This document shows positions 1 to 11,972 of a stretch of 64,000 nucleotides of DNA, in pieces (within the stretch, counting starts at the first letter, position 1; every line of letters starts with the position of its first letter). The notes under the pieces are model-generated. The model ran no database searches and was not told the origin of the DNA. It was given only the letters and a program-made list of their open reading frames with translations. Source of the DNA: Hemileia vastatrix (Eukaryota > Basidiomycota > Pucciniomycetes > Pucciniales > Zaghouaniaceae); the NCBI GenBank assembly GCA_030280995.1, contig JASXTE010000030.1:134001-198000 (forward strand), written 5' to 3'. Made by a program: the position numbers and the translations under genes.

Positions 1-577
1 GGGCGTAGAATATGGGGTAATTATAGTGTGAAAAAGCTAACTTAGCTAAAAATTAAGCTATTCACATGGGAAAAATGCAGGCAGTATGTGGCCAGTACAC
101 AGAAGCCATTTCTGGCATAAAAAACACCAAATTTGAAAAGTGTTATTTTTATGCATTTAAGTAGCCAAATCAATAGTCCTAAATGAGAAAAATTGAACTG
201 TCAAAGCGCATTTTTAATATTCTTAAATTGATAGTGCATATAATCAACTTTTAAGTGAAATAAAGCGCATTTCTTGTTTTTTTCATAAAACAATGAAAAT
301 AACAGATTTAAGTATACTTAAAAATTATTTAGCCTTATAATTAAGGTTCTTAAGGCTACCCTAACATATTCCAATTTAATATTAAGTACATAAGACTTAT
401 AAAAGGTGGATATATGCGTGTATATAAGGTGTTATAATGGCATTTTTTGTGTATTATCATAATTTTACTTATGTATACTGTTTGTGTACTCTCATTTATT
501 GTTCCCATGTATAGTTCATGTGTTTAAAATAACTTATAAGTACTTTTTACTCAGTCCTGGGGATATACAGGCTGAAA
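1..577 (-). repeat. 3' LTR of family A (partial)
   Basis: This is near-identical to 8219-8795 with only scattered substitutions. It ends (minus-strand start) in a small hairpin made of TCAG-CCTG and CAGG-CTGA arms. The final TG/CA is degraded here (AA instead of CA at 576-577) compared with the 5' LTR. Confidence 0.8.
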
Positions 578-719
578 CTTGCCCAACCAAAAAAAACAAT
601 AAAAAAAATGATAAGTTATACATTTTATTTATTTATTTGTTAATTTTCAGGTATTCAGATCAATTCTGTAGCATTAAAGATTATTCTTTAAAGAAATAAC
701 ACATAATAAAATATTATGA

Positions 720-2787
720 GTACTGGTTTTTACCCCTCAGCTGGTGGAACAGAAATTTATTTCTGTTTTAATTTTTTAAGAAGGGTGGATAAATTAGAAA
801 TTTCTTATTCAGGTATCCATTTATCAAATTCATTTGATTTCCCTTTAAATCTTAATAAATACTCAGTTCCTTTTTCTTTAGTAAGGATTCTTTTCTTGAG
901 TATTTTTTAAATCTCTTCTTTTTCCACAATTTCTTCAGGTTGATTTTTAGGCCTTCCCCTTCTTTTTGGAAATAAGTCAGGATCATTTGCATGGTAAGGT
1001 TTCAATAATGAGATAGGGAAAACTGGATGTTTCCTATCATATGGAGCATATAATATGAATTCCACTGCATTATTACCAACCATTTTGCTAACTACAAAAG
1101 GTCCTACAAAGGGATCCTTTAATTTAACATTACCTTGTAAATTAAAATGTAGTGTTGATATTAGGACTTCATCTCCCTTTTTGAATTCAAATTCTTTATG
1201 AGATTTATTTCACCTTTTCTTTTCATATTCAAATGCTTTTTGGATGCATTCTTCTGCATGCTTTCTACACATTTGTTGCATATGAATAAAGGATTTAGTA
1301 CCAGGGTGTATATCTAACCTTGGTAATTTATTTAAATGATTTACTGGGGTATATGGTACGTATCCTGGCCAGAGTTCAAATGGTTTCTTCTCTGTTACAG
1401 AATGAGTTGTGCTGTTATAAGCAAATTCAAGGCCAGGAATTAATGTTACCCAGTCATGTGTGAATTTCTCATTGTCTTTGTATTCTAATCCAAAGGCACA
1501 ATATCTTCTGATCATGACTTCTAGAGTTTGTATATTTCTCTCAGCCAGGCCATCAGTTTGTGCATGATGTGCTGTAGACAATTTCAATTGGCAACCTGAT
1601 ACTTCCATCAAGGATGTCCAAAACTCTGAAGTGAATTTAGGGTCTCTGTCAGAGATTATGGCTTTGGGAAACCCAGCAGTATTCATCATCTGAGTCCACC
1701 ATAGTAATGTCAAGTCTTTTGCAGATACCTCTTTATGGGTAGGGATAAATTTACACATTTTTGTTAATCTATCTACTATTACCCAGCAAGAATTGAAACT
1801 TTCTTTTTCTGCTAATGGAAAGCCAGTTACAAAATCCATGTTTATAATTTCCCATGGAGCTTTTGGTTGCTCTATTTGTTGCAACAACCCAGCTCTCTTC
1901 CCAGTTAATCTTTTAGATTTCTGACAAGAGTCACATGTTTCAATGTATTTTTGTACATCTTCTTTCATTTTTATCCACCAGACTGTATTTTTAACTCTGG
2001 TTAATGTTTTGTTAAAATCAAAATGACCAGCTAAGATGTCATCATGACAAGTACTCAACATTAACTCTTTCATAGAAGGTGGTATCACTATTACATTGCT
2101 TAACTTTTTCCTGTAATATATATATCCATCTTCAATTGACAGTTTACCTTTTTCCAACCCATTTCTATACTTTGGAGGTAAGGTTTTAATCAATGCACTC
2201 ATGGAGGCATTAGTTGGATCATTTAGAATTGTAGATAGTTTAGTAAAATCTTTATCAGATGAAAAATTTTCCAATATATTCTGCATAAACTCTTCCTCTA
2301 AACCCACTATATAAATCCCAAATATATGTATAACCTCATTTTCCGGTACATAAGCTGGGTTGTCAGCATCATTTAGAAAAGGACTTCTGGATAATATATC
2401 CACATTGTAATTCAATGTTCCTGCTCTATGAGTGATTGTCATACTTCCTCTGTACTCTTGTACAGCTATTTGCAACCTAAACATGTGCCTATTAGGGGTT
2501 TTCATGTTTAGTAATGATTTTACTGCACTGAAATCTGTTATAAGTTCAAACTTCTGGTCTTCCAGATAGTAATGAAGTTTCTCTAAAGCCCACACCACGG
2601 CTAAACATTCTAGCTGTGTGGAACCATACCTTAATTCTGTTTTTCTTAAGGTTCTGGATATATAACAGATAACTACTTCAGATAATTTTCCATTTATTAT
2701 CTGTTTCTGCTGTAAAGCAGCACCTAAACCTATGAAGCTTGCATCAGTGTACAAGATAAAAGGTAGGGTGAAATCTGGCAGTCCCAA
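720..2787 (-). pseudogene. Family A pol: RNase H, integrase and C-terminal domain (broken)
   Basis: The open segment 2787-1210 (525 aa) starts in RNase H, with the TDAS active-site motif and the usual LHYYL and DFSAVKSL blocks. Integrase follows: an HHCC zinc finger (HDDILAGHF ... CDSCQKSK), the DDE core with SDRDPKFTSEFW, and the block HHAQTDGLAER. It stops at an in-frame TGA just after EYEKKR, where family B reads tryptophan. The reading continues in frame to about 720 with a GDEVLIS...PFVGPFVV region typical of the Ty3 integrase C terminus, with further stops. It is joined upstream in frame to the RT segment across a TAA that replaces a tyrosine codon. Confidence 0.85.
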
Positions 2788-2904
2788 TATTGGAGCTGAA
2801 ATTAAACATTCCTTTAATTTATTGAAGGCATGTTGTATTTCATTATTCCAATTGAAAGCCTCATTTTTCCTGATTAATGTTGTTAAAGGAGCTGCAATGG
2901 ATTG

Positions 2905-4005
2905 TTAATTTTTAATATACTGTCTATAATATCCACACATACCCAAAGAAATTTGAACCTCTTTTACATTTTTAGGTATACCAATGTTTTTAATTTCTGC
3001 CACCTTATTCTGGTCAACACAAATTTGTAATCCAGATGCAACATGTCCAAGTACTTTCAAGGATTGAAATCCAAACCTACATTTCTTTAATGTAATTGTC
3101 ATTTTTATTTCATCCATCTTTTGAAAGACTCTTTCCAGGTGATTTAAATTTTCATCATATGTTTTTGAAAACACTATGATGTCATCAATATGGACCAAAA
3201 GCCATCCTTCAACCATTTCCTGATGGAAAACACTATCCATTAATTTTTGAAAGACTGAAGGCGCATTTTTTGGGCCAAATGGCATTCTCACATACCTAAA
3301 TATACCCATATGTGTGGTTATTAATAAGTAATTTTTAGAAATCTTTTGCACAGGAGTCTGGTGGTAACCCTTGTTTCCATCCAGACAGGAAATATATTTT
3401 GCTCCTTGTAAAGTAGCATGGATAGAAGCTATCCTTGGTAGAGGGTAAATATCATCTACAGTGTATGTATTCAGAGCTCTATAATCACTGCATAATCTTG
3501 CCTTATCCTTTTCATAAGAGATTAATACTGGTGAAATGACACAATACTTAGGTGTTGTGTCCACTTTTTCAACAATACCCATTTCCAACAACATAAAAAT
3601 GTTTTCTTCAATATCTTTCCTTTTTGCAGAAGAAGCTGGGTAAGGTTTCTTTTTTAAGCTGCCAGGAATATTATCCAAATCACAACTTAGAGAGATTTTC
3701 ATCTCATGGTCTTTGACCAATCTTAGTTCATTTGAACCATGAGAAAATGCCATAGGATATGATTTAATCAATCTCAAAATATTTTCTTCTTCAATTTTTG
3801 AGAGCTGAGGACTGAAAGAGGCCTTTTGGATTTCATTGTCCAAATCAACCACTTCAGTGGTGGTTCTTAAACCTTGCATTTTTTCTTCTCTAGGAGAAAC
3901 GGCATACACTGAATTTTCAGAATATATTTTGAATTTTCTCTTACCATTCATGCCTATAGTGAAGCAACTGTTTTCAGGATCTAGTTTAATACCAAATTTT
4001 GTCAA
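2905..4005 (-). pseudogene. Family A pol: reverse transcriptase segment (broken)
   Basis: A 366-aa open segment covers the end of protease (TKFGIKLDP) and the RT core. The RT core includes RLCSDYRALNTYT, motif A with a retained aspartate (CLDGNKGYHQ), the RMPFGPKNAPSVFQ block and the active site HIDDIIVFS, where family B has YIDD. It ends at a TAA after YIKN, where the family B copies read YIKNYQ. The upstream stop (TAG) replaces the tryptophan of NWFIVGND in family B. Both junctions stay in the same frame as the neighbouring segments, so this is one pol frame broken by nonsense codons. Confidence 0.85.
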
Positions 4006-4026
4006 TAAATCATTTCCAATAATAAA

Positions 4027-4542
4027 CTACTCACTACAATTATTATTATCCATTAAAACAAATTCACACACTGCTCTAACATATCCATTATTATATTTAA
4101 AGAATACAGCATTTTTGTATTTTCTAATTGGATTTAAAACTGAACCAAAACCCCTCCAGTTCTTTGTCTGAACAGGCTCTAGTTTTCCCTGGTACTTACT
4201 GTCAAGTTTCATTAATGTATTAATTGAAACTACACTACCTGTAGCCCCAGTGTCAAGAATGGCATTCATTTCTTTTCCACATATGATAACAGGTGCTCTA
4301 ATAGGTGTTATTTTGTAAGTATCATGAGATAAATCTTTAATTATTTCAGCTTCCTCAATGGAAGTTAAAGATGTGTCTGTATGAGGTATAGCATCATTCA
4401 GGAACATAATATCCTGTTTCAATACAAAATATCTCATGTTCATCATCACTGTAAGATATGTTACTTTTACAATCCTCACTGGATTCCACTTTCTCATCTT
4501 CATGATTACTTGGTTCAGATTTTTGTGAAGTTTCAATAACAT
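4027..4542 (-). pseudogene. Family A aspartic protease segment (broken)
   Basis: This open segment carries a retropepsin-like motif (ILDTGATGSVVS) and a following RGFGSVL block, which match LDSGAGGSVVS and RGYGSVL in family B. Its true N terminus lies in the frame of the preceding gag segment: both frames read through EIFCIE near 4420, where a single-base indel shifts the phase. A TAG at 4024-4026 separates it from the RT segment. The first ~35 residues before the match to family B are probably out-of-frame read-through. Confidence 0.75.
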
Positions 4543-6016
4543 TTATTCTCTTCTTACACGTGTGACCCTTAACCCAAGGTTCATTAAATTTATAACAAGT
4601 GTTATTCTCTTGTCTTTTAGGGACAAGGGGAGCTGAAGGTTTTTTCTTCTCCACTGGTAACTTACTTGTAGTAGTTTTTACTACGTCAACACTTTGTTTG
4701 TAATTATTATACTTGGTTTCATATTTGTGGTTTAATAATATTTCATTGCATATATTAATGAACCCAGAGGTATCTCTGATGGTTTCGGTTCTAGCTACAA
4801 TAATATCTCTAACTGATATAGGCAACTTGTATATTATTTTCTCTTTCCACTCATCATAATCCATTTTTGGATCCAGAGCTTTCATGATTTTTATTAAATT
4901 CATTAAAAAGAACATGGGTTTATCTCCAGCATTTGGATTATATCTGGCTCTTTCATAAAATCTTTGTTGAGTGATTCTAAATGTTGGGCCACCAAATTGT
5001 CTTTAAATTAGTGCCTTCCATTCATTCCAGGAGTAGTTAATTCCCTCACTCAATACAGATTCAAACCATAATAAGGCCACATCTGTAAATAAAGATATAA
5101 ATTTTGATGTAATTTCTTCATCATGTAATTTGTATGAAAAGTTTAAGTTATCAATTCTTTGAATGAATTGTTGCCAATCAGATTTTGAATCCCCGTCAAA
5201 AGAAGGGTACTGATCTAACTTAGGCCAGTTCTTTTGGCTAGTTTTTGCTTCCCTAACCTGACGAATATTGAGTAATTCACTTACTTTAGAAAGATGATCA
5301 TTTATTTCATCTTTTACCAATTTTATATTCTCAGAGCCCATGAAACTATGTTCATGTTCAATCATTGGTTTATCATCAGAGTGTTTCATAAAAACTGGTA
5401 CTCTTTCCACACAAGTGGTATTATCTTTTATTTTTTCAGTATTTTTCAAAATGTTAGCTACTTCAATTTCTACTCTTTGTAACCTATATTTTATTACAGG
5501 TACATGATTCAAGGTATCATTTACATTTGAAAAAGACAATTTTACATGTCCCTCTATGGTAGCCATAATATTCTGAGAATGTTCTAATTTATTTTCTAAA
5601 TTTATAATCTCAGAGTTTAATCTTTTGTTTTCATTGATTAATTCATTATTTGGATTCTCAATAATTTTTAACTTATTGGCTGTTGTACTCAATGATTGTG
5701 TGAGGTTTAATAATACACTTTCTGTATTATTCTTTGACTCTCTAGAGAATTCTTCCAATTTTTCAATTCTTAATAATAATTTACTAATTATTTTTGATTC
5801 CATTGGATTTTCTTTTAGAAAATATTCAATTTTTTCTGTGTCCAATTCAGAAGACTCATCATCAGGTTCAAGATTTAATTCATTTGGTTCCATTTTTATA
5901 TTAATAGCATTTTCCTGGTGGTCAATAAAACTATGTACATTGTCCTCATTTAAAGACAAGTTTAACATGTTATTTTCAAATGAATAATTTTTTAAATCTT
6001 TATCAATTATATCCAA
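4394..6016 (-). pseudogene. Family A gag (capsid and zinc knuckle region, broken)
   Basis: Two same-frame segments (6016-5003 and 4915-4394) are separated by a TAA where family B has a lysine in KLIKAQFGG. The N-terminal half is acidic and coiled-coil-like. The middle holds the gag block NWPKLDQYPSFDGDS...DWQQFI, almost identical to the family B capsid region. The C-terminal knuckle is degraded: CYKFNEPWVKGHTC lacks the second cysteine of the family B motif CFKCNKPWQKGHVC. Roughly 200 residues at the N terminus show no match to family B that I can see, so the two families differ most here. Confidence 0.8.
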
Positions 6017-6064
6017 TAACTCTTTATCAATTTTATTACCTATAAGTAATTCATTGTTAGGATT

Positions 6065-6679
6065 TTATAATTGATCCTGAGAAGATGGATGACTTACCAA
6101 GGTCTTATTCCATTTCCCCTGCCTCTCCTTGGCTTTCCCCTGTAAGGGTGACTGCTGGAGCCCTTCTGTTGAGGGTTGTTGTAGTTTTGGGCATACCAAT
6201 CCCACTTCCATTTGCTTAATGTAATTTTTTGATCCTCCTCTTAGGCTGGAGGTGTTGCTATGGAGCTGTTGGGTGCCACTGTTGGTGGTTGAGCCTTTAT
6301 TTCTACTAGAGCTTGATTGACTTCTATGAAACCCTGAGCTGCACTTTTCTCCAGATTGTTTATCTGGTCCACTATATTGTTTACCCTTATTGTAAAGGTG
6401 TTCAGTATAGTGGAGAGGGAGTGAATTTGTTCTTATAAGGTATTTTTTGTTTTCTTTATTGATACCTGTTTTAAAAGTTTTTCCCTTTCCTCCAGAGACA
6501 TTTGTGGAGTGATGGTGTTTATGGGGGACTCCTGGCCCTCCATTTGAATGTCCTGTACCAGGATTCTCAGCTCTAGGTCTTAAGCTATAAGTTTTTGCCT
6601 TATTACTCACAATATCATTGTTGTCACACATTTTTATGTGGAATTTAATCAAAGAATTGAAATTTGAGAAAAACTTCAA
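6065..6679 (-). pseudogene. Family A first ORF region (gag N-terminal, overlapping frames)
   Basis: A 204-aa open frame begins near 6679, but a second frame over the same DNA gives a helical stretch ending in SKWKWDWYAQN and an arginine/glycine-rich tail (GKPRRGRGNG). That second frame, not the long open one, matches SKWQWDWLNTQWDYLAQN in the small overlapping ORF of family B (16709-17128). In this copy it contains at least two stops. The long open frame may therefore be incidental or overprinted. Its function is unknown; the position just after the leader fits a gag-type protein. Confidence 0.5.
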
Positions 6680-7294
6680 AAAGGAGTTTTATTGGTATTT
6701 ATTAATACCACTGAAGACAATTTTATTGCTTACTTGTTGGTATAAAGTGAATTTAGAAGTGCCAAAAGTCAAATATGCTTTTATGTGGTCACTTGATTTA
6801 ACTGGTCTACAATATGTAGCCGTGTTTTTATATTTAAAAAAGAAAATTTGTCAGTAAGACTCTTTCTAAATATTAAATGAATTTTAAAAACTAATAAAAA
6901 GGGATTAAGAGTCCTGTTAAAAGAAAACAATTAATCAGTTTAATTGGTGATCATCTGCTATGATCACAAATTTTATTGGTCTATTGACAGACTCCCACTA
7001 AGAACAATTTTATGTTAAATTAGTGGTAAAAATTTTATCTGCAAAGATCACAAATTTAATTGGTCTATTGACAGATCCACTAATAACAATTATATCTTAA
7101 ATTAGTGGTAAAATTGTTGATTTAATATCACAATTTTATTATATAACAGGGCTTCTTTTTCTGAAATCACTATATAAGTGCCCCAACCTGTTGTAATTAT
7201 CCAAATATTTCTATAGAGATTTTATTTACATGTACCTTCTTTGAAACTTTTACTTACTGGATTATAACAGAATTCTTGAGGAAAGGTCCCCAAT
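6680..7294 (-). other. Family A 5' leader (untranslated) with 84-bp repeat pair
   Basis: This is noncoding, AT-rich sequence between the 5' LTR and the first ORF. It contains two tandem copies of an ~84-bp unit (about 6952-7114), each with the block GGTCTATTGACAGA and a later AATTAGTGGTAAAA. A candidate primer-binding site starts with TGGGGACC on the minus strand, near 7293, directly inside the LTR. I cannot name the primer tRNA. Confidence 0.55.
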
Positions 7295-8795
7295 TTTTAG
7301 GCTAAGATCAACTAATAGGACGTGAACTAGCTTGAAAAGTCTTTTTCTAGAATATTGATATGGTTCTATATGAATACTGTAGTGTAGATCCAACAAATAG
7401 TAAAATATAATTCAAAATAAAGGTCTCAGTAATATAATTCTCACTATTTTTATATATGGCTTACAATCTTTTTAGTTGGTAGAAAAATTGAGTTTAATAA
7501 TTCAGATACTACTCAAAAGACTTATAAAAGTACTAATTGATGTGTATTGTAATTGATTTGGTTATATTGTGTAAATTGTAATGATAAAGAATGTAGAAAC
7601 AAGACCCAAAAACCTCCTCCTTTTATATACACTGAGTTCTCTAATGAATCCCTTGATGTACCACTCCAATACACAGTTAATGACACCTCAAACCAACTAA
7701 TAGACATTCCCATCAACATCCCCAGTAACCCATGACTTAATTAGAAGAGTAAAAACTGTCAAAATCCTGTAATAATAAGGAAAATCCATCAAAATTAAAG
7801 AATAAGATAAAAAGAGAGTACATGTGTATTAAACAATAATATAAAAGACTAAAGAGGGACTTTTTAAGGTTAATAATAGCTTAATAATAAGGGGGTTCAC
7901 TGTAGAAATGATGGGGCTAATCCTGACATTATACTATGTGAAATTCCCATTCAAAAATGACCAATATTGACTGAGAAACCACCCAAATACTCAAAAAAGA
8001 GCGTGAGATGTGGGGTAACTACATGCAGTCCTTGGCAGGTGCTTGAACGGGTAAATCCTTGACTAAATTTATGCAAGTTTAAGCGTGGTGATGAAATAAG
8101 ACACCAAGAGTGAGGTTATTAATGAAATTAGTGCATATAAACAGGGTCAATGCATTATTAATCAAGCTAGGACACTAAATAAGCGCCTGTCACCTATTTT
8201 AGTGTGTTTCCACACAGTGGGCGTAGAATGTGGGGTAATTATAGTGTGGAAAAGCTAACTTTGCTAAAAATGAAGCTATTCACACGGGAAAAATGCAAGC
8301 AGTATGTGGCCAGTACACAGAAGCCATTTCTGGCATAAAAAACACCAAATTTGAAAAGTGTTATTTTTATGCATTTAAGTAGCCAAATCAATAGTCCTAA
8401 ATGAGACAAATTGAGCTGTCAAAGCGCATTTTTAATATTCTTAAATTTATAGCGCATATAATCAACTTTTAAGTGAAATAAAGCACATTTCTTGTTTTTT
8501 GCATAAAACAATGAAAATAACAGATTTAAGTATACTTAAAAATTATTTAGCCTTATAATTAAGGTTCTTAAGGCTACCCTAACATATTCCAATTTAATAT
8601 TAAGTACATAAGACTTATAAAAGGTGGATATATGCGTGTATATAAGGTGTTATAATGGCATTTTTTGTGTATTATCATAATTTTACTTATGTATACTGTT
8701 TGTGTACTCTCATTTATTGTTCCCATGTATAGTTCATGTGTTTAAAATAACTTATAAGTACTTTTTACTCAGTCCTGGGGATATACAGGCTGACA
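7295..8795 (-). repeat. 5' LTR of family A
   Basis: About 1.5 kb. It is defined by its match to 1-577 (right part) and to the split copy at 48104-48987 plus 57537-57933. On the minus strand it starts TGTCAGCCTG at 8795. The far end reads CTTAGCCTGACA in the 48-kb copy but is degraded here to CTTAGCCTAAAAA. A TATA-like box lies at about 7619-7630. Confidence 0.8.
7619..7630 (-). promoter_or_regulatory. TATA-like element in family A LTR
   Basis: The minus strand reads TATATAAAAGG. The 48-kb LTR copy has TATAAAAGG at the same place, and the unrelated family B LTR has CTATAAAAGG in its promoter region. The position inside the LTR fits the retrotransposon promoter. Confidence 0.45.
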
Positions 8796-9520
8796 TGTAA
8801 CATCACCCGGTATGCATTTGGTACACAAGTTTTTGCTATACTTATAATATTAATAACATAACGGTGACAAAAAATCAATCAAATGATAAATATGATTGAG
8901 GCACAAAGAACAAATACCAGTGGACGTGTATATAAGAAATACCAGATGAAATGAAGAAAAATTGCACCCTAGCTACTCTCCATCATAAAAGTGTCCAGCA
9001 CAAGTTCAGCCAAAATTGTGCTGGACACTTTTGGTCACATTCAGTCTGATGTGATCAATTCTCTCTATTGCAATGAAAATGAATTTTTCTTCAATAATTG
9101 CACTAGAAGTTGTTTGACATAGCCAAATGGTTCTTCTAAAGTTTTTTTAAACCTCTAGTTTGCACCTTTTTTTTTCAAAAAAGAAATTATAGTCCAAGTT
9201 TAGTGCCACTGGTGGGTGTTCACCCCATCATGTCTACTTGCTCTTGATGGCTGGAATTTTACTTTAATTTTTTATTTCATATTTGATCCCTTTAATTTTA
9301 CCTTTTTATCCCTCATATTGCTTTTGGATATCAATTTATTTTTTGTAAAACAAATCATTTTCATATTTTTTTAACTTTATCTAATAATATTATAAAAGGT
9401 GTAACATCACCTGGTATGCATTTGGCACACGAGTTTTTGCTATACCTATAATATTAATGACATAATGGTGACAAAAAATCAATCAAATGATAAATATAAG
9501 TGAGGCACAAAGGTCAAATA
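8796..9520. repeat. Pair of 121-bp direct repeats with ~480-bp spacer
   Basis: 8796-8916 and 9400-9520 are about 92% identical by eye (TGTAACATCACC ... GAGGCACAAAG). They lie in direct orientation, and the first begins exactly at the outer edge of the family A LTR. The spacer has no ORF. The arrangement could be a miniature LTR element (TG...CA termini), a duplicated insertion or part of a larger repeat; no primer-binding site is clear. Confidence 0.6.
8987..9032. repeat. Perfect inverted repeat, 17-bp arms, 12-nt loop
   Basis: The arm AAAAGTGTCCAGCACAA (8987-9003) is matched exactly by its reverse complement at 9016-9032. The sequence lies between the two 121-bp direct repeats. It could fold as a strong hairpin. 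No gene or poly(A) context identifies a role. Confidence 0.8.
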
Positions 9521-10169
9521 GCAATGAATCAATAGTTCTTTTCAATATTATAAATTTTTTGATTAAATAAAATAGTAATAATGAATTATATTTTTCATCC
9601 ACAATTCCACTCTAATGATTCCCACTGCACAAAAAGGGTTCACTCAGCCCTTTCTTTACTGCTTGTGCATATATTTTATTGCCCACAGTACTACAATTTT
9701 TTTTAGTGATTATCCCACATCTGATTCAGGAATATTTTTAAACAATATAAGTTTTTTTTACAAAAGACCTTATCATATCCAATATCCCACAAAAAATACA
9801 ACCTGTTTTTGTATTAAAACCCGTTAATTATTAAGAAATTGTTAAAATAATTAGATTAGACCCTGGCACAGCTAGATCCATACCAAACAACCTAAAGTCT
9901 TTTCAATATTGAAAACAATTAAATAAAATTACGATATCATACTAAATTATGGGCACCAACCATAATTCAGCACTTCTGATTTGCTCTGCCACAATATAAG
10001 TGCATGTAGCATTTTTCTAATGTCAGATTATTTTTCTTCCTTCCCTCACACCTTTAGTCCAGAATGAAAATTTAGTATGAGTTTTGGTCAAGTTGGTTTG
10101 CCAGTGTTATTTGTATGCAATATGAATTCATATTGCATGTTTCTATTTATGCATAAAATATACTCGTTA
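9521..10169. other. Intergenic, nothing recognised
   Basis: AT-rich sequence with only short, unrelated reading frames. I saw no repeat partner elsewhere in the window. Confidence 0.5.
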
Positions 10170-10515
10170 AGCATCATTTTTTTGCATTTTTCAATCATAA
10201 TGCATATTTATGCATATGCATATGCATATTCATTATACAGATGTATATGCATATTAATATATTTTATTCATATACATATCAGCACATTTTTTTTGCATAT
10301 TCAATATGCATATTTTTAATGCATATTTAATTTTCATATTTTTATGCATATTCAATATGCATATTTTTTTATGCATAATCACTATGCATATTTTTTATGC
10401 ATATTTATTCTTCATAGTCATTATGCATACACTTTGGATAGGCATTTCACATCAATTTTTAACATGCAATAAGTATCCACCATGCAAATTCAAATGCATA
10501 TGCATCTATATCAAA
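10170..10515. repeat. ATGCAT/TGCATAT-rich low-complexity tract
   Basis: Dense irregular repetition of TATGCATAT, ATGCATATT and TTTTATGCATA words runs over about 340 bp. Many of the words are self-complementary, because ATGCAT is a palindrome. The open frames across it (rich in MHIF and AYAYAY) are by-products of the repeat. Confidence 0.75.
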
Positions 10516-10804
10516 CACACAACATATATTCAAGTTTAATATTGGAATATTAAGGTATGCTAAGTGATTTTGTTCAACCTTTTTCCAAACCTGAGATTAA
10601 CTTATGTTCAATGTGGTTCCTAAGCTCTGCTCAAGTAGGGATTGTTCTGGATTCAATCTGTCACAGTTTATTTTTTCAATGTTTTTTCATCTGATTTAAA
10701 AACATATTTCTGACAGTTTCAGGATGGTTTCCCAACAGTTTCCTGATAAATTCCCGATAGTTTCAAGTAGAGGGAACTACTAGTAGTTCACCCCCAGATT
10801 TCCT

Positions 10805-11972
10805 TTGGTGTTTGAAGGTCAGTGGGCCTGTTCTGAAGTGGAGTTCCAGTCAAACATAGTCGGTGTTGGGATTCCAAGTCAGATATTGTTTGGGCTCTCT
10901 GCAAATAAGGATTTTTAATGTAACTAAAAGAATATTTATAAAATTTGATTATAAATATTAAGTTTTAAGTTTTAGATATAGAAATGGGCACTAACTGAGC
11001 TTCATCTAAAACAACTCTATACCAAATGAGCTTTTGAGTCACTGGTATCTTTTTTTGGCTTTGATTTTTTGACATCATTGGGCTAGCTGTTTCAGAGGTC
11101 ATTAAAACAATAGCAGTGTCCTGTAGCTCATTGACATTAGTATTTTGACAATCCTTCCCATAAAGAACCTTGAAAGGAAGCGCATTATCTTCAAAGTGCA
11201 CACTTATTTCATTGATCTAATTCAATAGTGTTGCCAGTGGGCATATAATCAGTGTGGCTGATCTCCGATTAATACCTTCTTGATTTTCCAATACCTGGAA
11301 TTGTCTTGCTTCACTTTGAGTTGCACTTATAAAAGAAAGAGTTGACAGCGTCTTTCCCAAACCCATATCATCAGCGAGTATTGACCCGTTTCCTTCAGGG
11401 GTTAATTGATTGTTAGGAAACTGATGTTTATAGTCATCAAATCCAGTTCTAAGCCAATGGTTGTCCTGGTGCCTCCACATGATATCCAACTTTTCCTTTA
11501 ACATTTTTTCATTGTCAATCATAAAATTTATTGCTTGAAGTTGATGTGTTTTGAGAACTGTTTTGATTCCTTGGATAAGCTGATCAGCTTTCCAATCTTG
11601 AGTACTCTGAGTTGTTTGGAAAGAGCCTTCAAAAATTACATGCGGTATATTAAAAAAGATAGTAGAGTTGTAGTTCAAGATCGTACATAAATTGATTTGA
11701 GCAGAAGAAAATGCTTCTTTAGCAAGACTGATTAGTGTACTTGATGAAAAGAGGCATCCCCAAATTTGATACTGATTACCAAAAACTGGAACCAAGTAAG
11801 CATGAAAATAGAATGGCTTCATAGGATTCAAGGCACTTCTTTGGTTTAAATGGTGAGATCCAGACCCAATGTCACCCAATAGTAGTCCAATGTGCTGACT
11901 CTGCACTTGAGAAAGATTACCAAAAAGGGTTGGTTTTCTTTCTTCAAATAGTCCAAAAATATGAACATTCAA
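10805..11972 (-). pseudogene. SNF2-family helicase fragment (broken)
   Basis: The minus strand encodes the N-terminal part of a SNF2 ATPase core. It shows motif I (ILADDMGLGKTLSTLSF), motif Ia (TLIICPLATLLN), the DEAQ box of motif II (VVLDEAQ), and after a probable intron (about 10900-10991) motif III (CLTGTPLQN). About 200 residues upstream of motif I look like a poorly conserved N-terminal region. A TAG at 11217-11219 replaces the tryptophan expected after the LLN of motif Ia, and nothing matching motifs IV-VI follows. The fragment is therefore a truncated pseudogene. Such SNF2 copies are frequent in rust genomes; whether this was a host gene or transposon cargo cannot be told. Confidence 0.8.

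Larger units (their letters stand above)
1..8795 (-). mobile_element. Ty3-type LTR retrotransposon, family A (degenerate, left end outside window)
   Basis: The same sequence occurs at 1-577 and 8219-8795, flanking an internal region that encodes gag, protease, RT, RNase H and integrase on the minus strand. I therefore read the repeat as the LTR: 1-577 is the inner part of the 3' LTR and 7295-8795 the 5' LTR. On the minus strand the LTR starts TGTCAGCCTG, close to the start of the family B LTR. Both polyproteins carry several stop codons and at least one frameshift, so the copy is dead. The left LTR is cut by the window edge, so its target duplication cannot be checked. Confidence 0.85.

Noticed and set aside
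1..577. Repeat considered as a Helitron end because of the terminal hairpin and CTGA
   Set aside because: The copies flank a complete Ty3 coding region and begin TGTCA on the minus strand, which fits an LTR better.
7522..7735. 60-70-aa frames shared between LTR copies (also at 48318-48543)
   Set aside because: They lie within the family A LTR around the TATA box and differ in length between copies; not convincing proteins.
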